Below are positions 56,613 to 64,000 of a stretch of DNA of 64,000 bases, piece after piece. Below the pieces are notes generated by a model. That model was not told where the DNA came from, searched no databases, and was given only the letters and a program-made list of their open reading frames with translations. How positions within the stretch are numbered: the first letter of the stretch is position 1; each line of letters opens with the position of its first letter. The stretch covers positions 232,830 to 296,829 of the forward strand of contig SSNU01000187.1 of the NCBI GenBank assembly GCA_012064415.1, given 5' to 3'. The translations under genes and the position numbers were made by a program. The stretch comes from Gyrodactylus bullatarudis (taxonomy: Eukaryota; Platyhelminthes; Monogenea; Gyrodactylidea; Gyrodactylidae).

Positions 56613-57558
56613 TTAAATACTCGAAGATTAGATTTATCATATATATACGGGTGATTAAAGTAATTTTGCAAAATTTCGTCCAAGTCTACTAAATACGTTG
56701 TATGTTTACTAGATTTAATCCTCCGATCATGAGAAAACTCTGAAAAGAATATTTTGCAGTGGACATATTCTTTAGATACCATGTACATGACAACATTGAA
56801 AAGTTTGACATTTGAAATTAAAATCTCAAAAATCTTATTGTTGAGTATATTTAATTCCGACTAAAATTTCGTATTAATTATAAATAGACCAGATAAGATC
56901 AAGAAAGTCGACTTTTAGTTGAAGTGAATTGTAAGAAATCAGGGATTCTTACGAATTGCTTGTGAATCATTCTAAATTAATTTTTTCTCGATAAATAAAC
57001 TGAATTCTGAAGTTGAACTGAATGTAATACTTTTTGCGTATGATAAATGAAACGCGATGAAGGGTATAAACTTATGTTACCTTCTTATTTTCCTGATCAA
57101 AGAACAAAACTTAGGGTTAACCCTTTAAAAGCCAGAGAATTTTTTTCAGGGTACATAGCTAAGATTGGAAATTTTATATGGTTTAAGAATACGCTGATAA
57201 CGAATATGCATTTTTTTTAAAAAACCAACCTATAGTTCAGGAGTTATTGGCCCAAAAAGTGCTCATTTTTAGACCCTGAAAATGGTTAACTTTTTTATTT
57301 AAAAAAATGACATAAAGGTAATAACATATTTGAATTCTACGGGTATGGTTTCTCAAAAAAGTTTCTTTTTTTTTTCTCTTCGACCTCTGTAAGTGGTTTT
57401 TCAAAAAAACGTTCTTAATATTTTCTAGGAAAATTTTTAACTTTTTCAAAAACGAATCATTTTTAAATAGTCATAACTTCTTAATAAACTATTGCAGCTA
57501 TATAAGTCATAGCTCATTCGAAAGAATATTAGTTCTACTTTCAGAAAAGTGGTCAATA
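56613..57558. other. AT-rich non-coding stretch
   Basis: The segment just after the insert (tattatttaaatactcgaag) belongs to a dispersed repeat also seen near 36330-36380 and 51590-51650. No gene or further structure was recognised. Confidence 0.4.
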
Positions 57559-57569
57559 AACTATTTTTA

Positions 57570-57675
57570 AGAAAAGTAAGAAGATGCCAGATTGTTTTAC
57601 AAATAAAGATCTCTATTTCGGGCATACTCATCAGTGTGATACATGCCATATATTTATATTTATACAGAAAGAAGA
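57570..57675 (-). ncRNA. Hammerhead-like unit F (family 2)
   Basis: On the minus strand: TATAAATATA motif, GGCAT (57647-57643), GTA, stem I TCACA, CTGATGA (57634-57628), spacer GTATGCCC, GAAA (57619-57616), palindrome-like ATAGAGATCTTTAT as stem III, U, then TGTAA for stem I. GGCAT is complementary to ATGCC in the spacer, as in unit A although the sequence is different. One stem I pair is lost (C with A). Apart from the core, the sequence is unrelated to family 1. Confidence 0.6.
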
Positions 57676-57864
57676 CGGTAAGAGACAGAAACGAACCAAC
57701 AAATTACCAAGTTCTTCGTAGCAACACAATGATCAAACCCTAATTATCCTGATTCGCCAACAGAACTAAATTTTCTTTCCACTAAACGCTGACTACAATA
57801 ATAATTAATTATCACTTTAATTGTACAAATTTCGAATAATTACACGGGTGTTTGGGGAGTTGCG

Positions 57865-57935
57865 ATAAATTTTTGCGAAAAACTGATTATAGTGTAAAAT
57901 TTTACGCAGATTCTGAATGTGCTTCCAAAAATTTC
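57865..57935 (+). repeat. Relic of the Tc1-like element's long terminal repeat
   Basis: AAAACTGATTATAGTGTAAA and the following attttacgcagattctgaat match positions 37730-37775 of the left terminal repeat of the 37.7-kb transposon with a few changes. No transposase is attached. It lies between the inverted units F and G. Confidence 0.65.
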
Positions 57936-58184
57936 ATAAGTTGCTCAGTTTGTGCGCAATTCGCGAAATACCGAAATAGCACAATTTTCATAATCGGGAC
58001 TTGAATAAATCAATTTTTCGACTTGATCCTTAGACATTTCAGAGTCAAATTTGATATCATTCGAAAGAGCGTAAAATTATAATTAAAATTCAGATTTCTC
58101 TGACCTGGTAACAGGGAGGAGCCAATTGTATAACTATTAAAATTTGGACCAATAAGGCCATCTCTTTCAAATTTGTTAAACCTG

Positions 58185-58275
58185 TATTTATATGAAATGT
58201 ATCACACTGATGAGTATGCCCGAAATAGAGATCTTTATTTGTGAAACAATCTGGCATCTTCTTACTTTGCTCAAA
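58185..58275 (+). ncRNA. Hammerhead-like unit G (family 2), stem I intact
   Basis: Stem I TCACA (58202-58206) leads into CTGATGA (58207-58213). Spacer GTATGCCC, GAAA (58222-58225), stem III ATAGAGATCTTTAT (58225-58238), U at 58239 and stem I TGTGA (58240-58244) follow. All five stem I pairs are Watson-Crick and the core is complete. The predicted cut is between 58239 and 58240. The upstream partner of the spacer has decayed (GAAAT instead of GGCAT), as has the TATA-like motif (tatttatatg). Sequence identity with unit F continues downstream through caatctggcatcttcttact. Confidence 0.65.
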
Positions 58276-58554
58276 TTTCCTATATCATCGGTAGCTCAGC
58301 TCAAAACCAATCTCGAAGAACACTTAACTCAGTTAAACTATTTTTAGTTTCTTTAAAACAGAATCATGGGTGAGAAAAAGACAATGTCCCCCACAGGGTA
58401 CACTGGCTACGGAAGGGTTAACAAAAGTTTCAGAAATCCACTATTCATAAGAATACCTTCTTTCATACCTTTCTTAATGATAAAACTTGCAAAACAGAAA
58501 AATTAATTTATCAATCTGAATTAGTAGAAATATTCATTTCTTAGAGGATTTTGA

Positions 58555-58640
58555 AGACGAGTGAATAATGAGTAATAAAGCTTTTATTTCACCGGTTCTC
58601 AACAGACTCTTACACTGGCTTGATATTTATACATACAATA
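58555..58640 (-). ncRNA. Hammerhead-like unit D (family 1), one core change
   Basis: On the minus strand: TATAAATATC, GCCAGT, GTAA, stem I GAGT, CTGTTGA (58605-58599; the invariant A6 is T), spacer GAACCGGT, GAAA (58590-58587), stem III ATAAAAGCTTTAT, U (58574), then stem I ACTC. Stem I differs from unit A but stays paired (GAGT with ACTC). The A6 change should abolish or greatly reduce cleavage. Confidence 0.6.
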
Positions 58641-61600
58641 ATGAAAAATTAAAAATCCTCCAATTTATCAATAACGAGATATCATCAGAATACTTCCTAT
58701 ATGCACAATTTCGTGTAGTTTAGTTGCATCAAGTCAGCTCAGAAGAGGAATAGCGTACCCTGTATGTTTTATTAACTGCAAACTTATCCACCCTTCATGG
58801 CCCCTACAAAACTTATTCATTATTAAGCTACTTAAAAAAAGGTAATTCTCTGAAAATCACGCGGTCAAATATTTTTAAAATGTTTGGAAAGTTCTTATGA
58901 GAACTTATTTGCTGAGACCTTATTAGAATATAAAATAACTTTTTATCGAAAAATATGCAATTGCCCGCTCGATATCCCTTATAGTTGAGAAGATAACTAG
59001 TCTTTAAGCAAAAAATTTGTGTCATAGAAAAATAATAAAATTATTTCAAACTTATATAATATTTAAAAAAAACTAGATTAAAATGGTCATTCTCAACACT
59101 GGTATGAGAATACGTTGAAGACTTTCGAAGAAGTCTGACGATTCAGAGAGTTTTTCACTTCAAATGTTGATAAACACAAAAATTCTCATTCTTTAAAGAT
59201 AAATCAGCTTTTTTGTTATTCCAACCTGTTAATTACTATTTTAAAAATTTCCTTTTCTGGTTTGTTTATTACTTTTCAGGGAGTGAGTTTAAAATTCCAA
59301 AAAATTTGACTTCCGTTTGAAAAATAATTTTCAAATTCAAGTTTACACTCATCTTTTTTTTGAACTTGGAAATTAATTTATCAAAATAATAGAGTGAGTC
59401 TAGACAAGAAAATTGTGCTTTCGAGAAACTGTCCATCAAAGAACTGATTTTTATCTTTTATTTGCTCACATAAAGGGAGTTTGTACAGTGTGTACAGTGT
59501 ACAGGGCTTAACGATTAACTCAAATTTAGAAATTCAAATACAGTGAATTGACTAAATCACGCCTCGAGATAGCTCTACCCCAAGCAAGTTTTGGAACTTA
59601 TACCTCTACTCCATTTTTGTCAACCAATCAGATTCGAGTATCAAAAAATGAATTTTTATGCTGATTTCTCAAGCCTTAACCCTAAATCGGAAACTTTATT
59701 CAAATTGAGTTCCAAGAAAAGATTGTGGCATCAATGAAACTGGCGGGAGTTGAAGGAAAAAATTTAATTTTAATTTAGTATTATTTCCCTGATTTTTAAT
59801 GTATTTCAGGAAAGTAGAATGAAATCATTAATGCTGATTTTGAGCATAAAGCTTCAGAATTAGAGATTTATCAAATTTTAATAGAAAACGATCTGATTCG
59901 GAGCTGAGGTAGCCTTAATGTCTGTAAATACTTTATCGATACATAAGAAGAAAAAAATTTGTTTTCGATCATCTTAATAACACACCAAAAGGAATATCTA
60001 CTAACACCCCCAAATCTTCAATGTATCAGTTGGCAGGCTCAATTGATCTCATTTCCATCTTCAAGGAGCAAAAAATTGAAAGTTGACTTTCAAACATCAA
60101 ATATTAATGGAGAAGAAACAGAAGTAAAGCCGCCTGGAAACAGGATATGCAACTCTTCCCTAAAACCTCTGAACCAATGGAAGGGCAGAAAAATATGCAA
60201 TGTAACTCTATATAAATGTTGTCCGGGGTTAATTCTGAAGAAACCCAGCGAAATAAAACGTTTATTAGTTCTGGAATCAAATTTTAAATTTCTCAAGCAA
60301 CTATCTTACTCCAATATCTTAACTCAATAATAGGAAGAAAAGAAGCTCAAAAATCAAAAGTCTCTTCAACACTTTGATATATAAAGCATATATTCCAACT
60401 TTTGATTTTAATAGATGAAAACTTAATGTAATGTACATATTTTTGTAAGATCTACATTACAATCTTTAGAACTCAAGAAATTCTATATCAATAAGCTTCA
60501 TAGACGAGCATTTCTTAAGGATCATTTGATTTCCAAATTGATTCGATCAGTTTTTTATCAGTTATTTATGTATTAAACCAAAGAAATTAGATAAAAGATC
60601 AATCATTTAAATTTGAGTTTCTATGCTTATCACACTAGATAAGTAAGTATTACGAGTAAAGAATTGTCCAATATTCTTCTTCTAATTTTCAGATTCAATC
60701 AGTATTCTTTTCAATAAATTAACAGACTAAATTTGAGATCGGCCAAAGTTTTTATCAGACATTCATCAATTTGAATTTGTACTCGAGACGAAGATCTTAG
60801 TTGTATGAGAAAAAACAATTCGACAAATTTTAGTCTTGCTATTAGTTTTCAAGAGGGTGGGCTTAAAAATTTGAGATATGGTCAATGAAATGTTAAGAAA
60901 CCCATTATTATTCTGGTGTAATATTCTTGATTTTGGTAGTGATAGGGAGTAAGAAATCGAAATTTATCTTTCAAACAACAATGGCGAGAAATTTTAATGA
61001 GAATAATCGATTTTCTTGACTAATTTTAATCCTTCTGTATTACTTTAAAATCATTCATATTTTTCCAATAAAAAACTAATCGGTGCAAATGTATTTAATA
61101 TATGAGCCAGGAGTACTGAGAGAAATTTTTCCAAAAATAACTAAAATTGCCTATCGACATGATAAAACTATGACCGATCAGAATTGTTATATTCATGAAA
61201 AAAAGAAATAAAATAAGTTTCAAAACATTTTAAATTAGATTTAAGGGATTTTTGTGAAAAAATAATGTGAATTCAAGTTAAAATCATGAAAATAAAACAA
61301 TGAAAAACGTTTGAAAGTTTTTACGTGATTTTATTTGGGACGGACAGTCCGATATTATTCTTGAATCAGATTTAAAATCATCAAAACTGGATTGCTTATA
61401 AGTAATACTTACTAATTAGTAATTAATGGTGAAGAATACAGTTAATTGATGAAACGAAATGATGATCAAAGATACAAAATTTTAATTTGAATTTCCTCCC
61501 GATTATTGAATAGTTAAATCATTGAGTAGCATGTCATGATTAATTCAAGTTTGAAGATTGTTATCATTTATCGTGTTTTATTTTCAATTCATGATCTCTT

Positions 61601-64000
61601 ATTCATAAGTGATTAGGGGAGTTAACATGGTTAAGAAAATGTAACTCGTTATTTGGTACGTTAGATGTAGCAGATAATTATGATGTTTCTGATGACAATA
61701 AAGCATCATAGTATTTTATTACATTTTTTAAGATCAATGGGAAATTTTCATTTTGAAAACTAGAGTTATTTTTGATGAATTTATGACATCGACGAAAATC
61801 ACGTTTTTTCTTTAGGGTCTTGAATTTTCCTGGAGATATTTTGGAAATCAATTCAAATTTTGTCGAATTAAGAAAAAAAATTGAATATATATTTTAGTAA
61901 TTTGGACTTCTTTACATAGAAAAGAGGATTTTCATGAATTAAATCCAAAAGTTTATCTTTCTGATACCCATAAATCCTATTTTCCCAAAATTCTTTAAAA
62001 TTATCAGAAAACGATTTTAGCGAAGGGACTTTAAATAACAATCAGAATAATTCCCATCCAAAAAGTCATACAGATTGCTCAAAACAGTGAATTTTAACAT
62101 TTATCGTAGTAACATTCATTCAAAATCGGTAGCGCGGATTTAAAAAATGTAATTTTCAAATGAGATTTTGTATAACAGAACAAAATTTTAAACATCTAAT
62201 CACAATAAGACGAGAAGACCGAATATGTTAATGCATAACTTGATTATCGTTTGGAGTCGAATTTCGATTTTTTGATGATTTTCACTACTTGAAAATTAAT
62301 AAAATTTCGAAAAATCAAAATTCCTCGAAAATGGCGGATCTTTCCAAAATTTTTCGGCAATATTTGGCTTTCTTTGTCTTATTGGGATCCTAAAAATCAA
62401 ATTTTGACTTAACTTTCTACTTTGAAATCAGTAAAAATTTTGAGCTTAAAATTTGAAAAAACGAGATTTTGGCACAAAATTGAAATTTGACCATTTTTCT
62501 CATCAAAATAATTTTTTTCTTCAAATCGTAAAAGGGGGAATCATGGGTAGGATTTCAAATTTTACAAATTCAAATTTTTGATGATCGAAATTTCGTAAAA
62601 ATCATATATTTCCAAGGTCATATCAACCAACATTATTACCTTATTGTGTATATCGGAAAAAACAATTGGAGAAATTGTGATTTGGCACGGGTATTGGTTT
62701 CATTTAAACTATGTGTTGAGTCAGAGCAATCAAGAATCATCAATGATTCATCATTAGACGAGGAAATCAAAAATGGTCATTTATATTTTAGGACACTCTA
62801 TCATTAGTAATGATTCATTACTACTTCCTATTTTCCGAGCATTTCTATTAGGATCATCCAAGATCAGTTAGAATTGACGGTTCTATCAAAAGTAGAATAT
62901 TGATATTTGGTTTCTCTCTCTATTAGCGATCCAGAAGAAACCTTTGAATCCTCTCATTCGTTTTAATTTAAAATGTCTTCAAACCAAAATTTTGAGACTG
63001 ATGAAAAAATGAGATTTTGGAAAAATAGTAAATTCTCATCTTCATGTCAATTTCAAGTTTAAAAAAAATTTAATCATTTCGAGTGAAAGAAACCAAATTA
63101 TTGAGAATTTACAAAATTGTATCGTCTTCTTATGGTTAATCACTCAATGTGACGCACGTGTAGAAGATAATTCTAACTTTCCAAAAATAGTCCGTATCAA
63201 TCAGACTAATGGTTATCGTTGTTGATGCAAGAACTTAATCCTAAACTAAGTAGATTGATTCAATATTTCGATTAAATACATCTTTTTATTAATATCATCT
63301 TCTTCTATCTAGTTTATTTTTTTGTACTTTAAGCCTTGTTGTGTTAATATTCTGATATGAGTTTTGGTGGGCGAGAAAGAAAACCGATTTTCTTTTTCAA
63401 ATTTTGATTAATCCTAAATTTCATTCTAGTCTGATAATGTTGTATTACTAGCACCGAATAATTTAGCTAATGATCCTAGGCAGTAACTCTAATCAAAGAG
63501 AGAAGCTCTCCTTTTATATCGTAAATTGGACCTTAGTTCAGCTGCAATTTCCCAAAGTGAAAAGATTCCTAAACAAGACTCAACTAGGCACTCAAAAAAA
63601 TTTTTTAAAATAAAATTCTTCACTCAGGAACATTTTAGTGATACGTCATTATAGATGTGAACTTCATATTCCTAGGGCATTGGAATATTGGATAAGTAGA
63701 TTTTAGAAAACTATCCCTTATCAGTACAATTAGTCTAATTTACAATGAGTAAATTGTACTGTATCCTGAGAGGTGTTCAGACAATTGGAGTATTGTTTTG
63801 AAATTAATTCTCCAAAACCATTTCCTTGATGCATTTTTGGATAAATGAAAGTAGAATATTTGGCATTTTCTTTGGAAAATTCATCTAACTTATTTTTTCT
63901 AGAGTTTAAATATCTTTATAAATACACGATATTTCCAATATATTTTGAAACTATGATTGATCTAAATGGAGATATCAATTATGATTCGATTTCCAAAAGT
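58641..64000. other. Gene-free AT-rich region to the window end
   Basis: No coding exon was recognised; the 123-codon frame at 59959-60330 has no motif. A segment at about 59610-59650 (caaccaatcagattcgagta) resembles one at 660-690, so it is a dispersed repeat. About 61920-62200 is an inverted copy of the repeat at 3200-3530. About 62190-62635 is one arm and the centre of a foldback (ggatcctaaaaatcaaattt). The end of the window is featureless. Confidence 0.45.

Noticed and set aside
59959..60330. 123-codon open frame and its antisense frame
   Set aside because: Both strands are open, which is expected in such AT-rich DNA, and no domain is visible.
1..64000. CRISPR arrays, bacterial operons or phage genes
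   Set aside because: The introns, poly(A) signals and animal genes show a eukaryotic chromosome; no regularly spaced direct repeats were seen.

Overview
This window is nuclear DNA from an animal, most likely an invertebrate. It is strongly AT-rich, the genes are split by GT-AG introns, and the proteins (KANK, METAP1D, RPS26, RCL1, GALNT, beta-4-galactosyltransferase, NUP93, WDR48) are ordinary animal orthologues. Several introns are very short (27, 32, 59 and 62 bp). I cannot name the species. All gene models come from reading splice sites and phases by eye and from remembered family motifs; no search was run.

Layout. 1-5835: last four exons of a KANK-type ankyrin gene (+), with a Tc1-like transposon in its last intron. 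6355-11545: four genes packed within about 5 kb, METAP1D (+), RPS26 (-), RCL1 (+) and a GALNT10-type glycosyltransferase (-), alternately tail-to-tail and head-to-head. 12150-14300: decayed LINE and Ty3/gypsy pieces. 14675-15655: a beta-1,4-galactosyltransferase-like gene. 15845-16720: a long foldback repeat carrying a small insertion. 17374-21564: the 3' part of an unrecognised gene (-). 23446-33145: NUP93 (-) and WDR48 (+), head-to-head with 174 bp between start codons. From 33.2 kb to the end there are almost no host genes, only one or two exons of a probable GPCR (about 44.9-47.4 kb). The rest is repeats: a Tc1-like element with 273-bp terminal inverted repeats, a dozen foldback/MITE elements, and a Penelope-like retroelement (51.9-54.2 kb).

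The most unusual content is a set of seven short sequences with the core of type I hammerhead ribozymes (16.5, 18.9, 56.2, 56.5, 57.6, 58.2 and 58.6 kb). They fall into two sequence families that share one architecture: a TATA-like upstream motif, an extra complementary segment upstream of the core, CTGATGA, an 8-nt spacer, GAAA, a palindromic 13-16-nt stem III, a UH cleavage site and a short stem I. Two of these units sit as clean insertions with direct repeats (12 and 41 bp) inside foldback elements, so they look mobile. Hammerheads are known in Penelope-like elements and in metazoan retrozymes, and the window also holds Penelope reverse transcriptase. The near absence of a normal stem II, and the upstream segment that can pair with the stem II region, make these copies worth testing.
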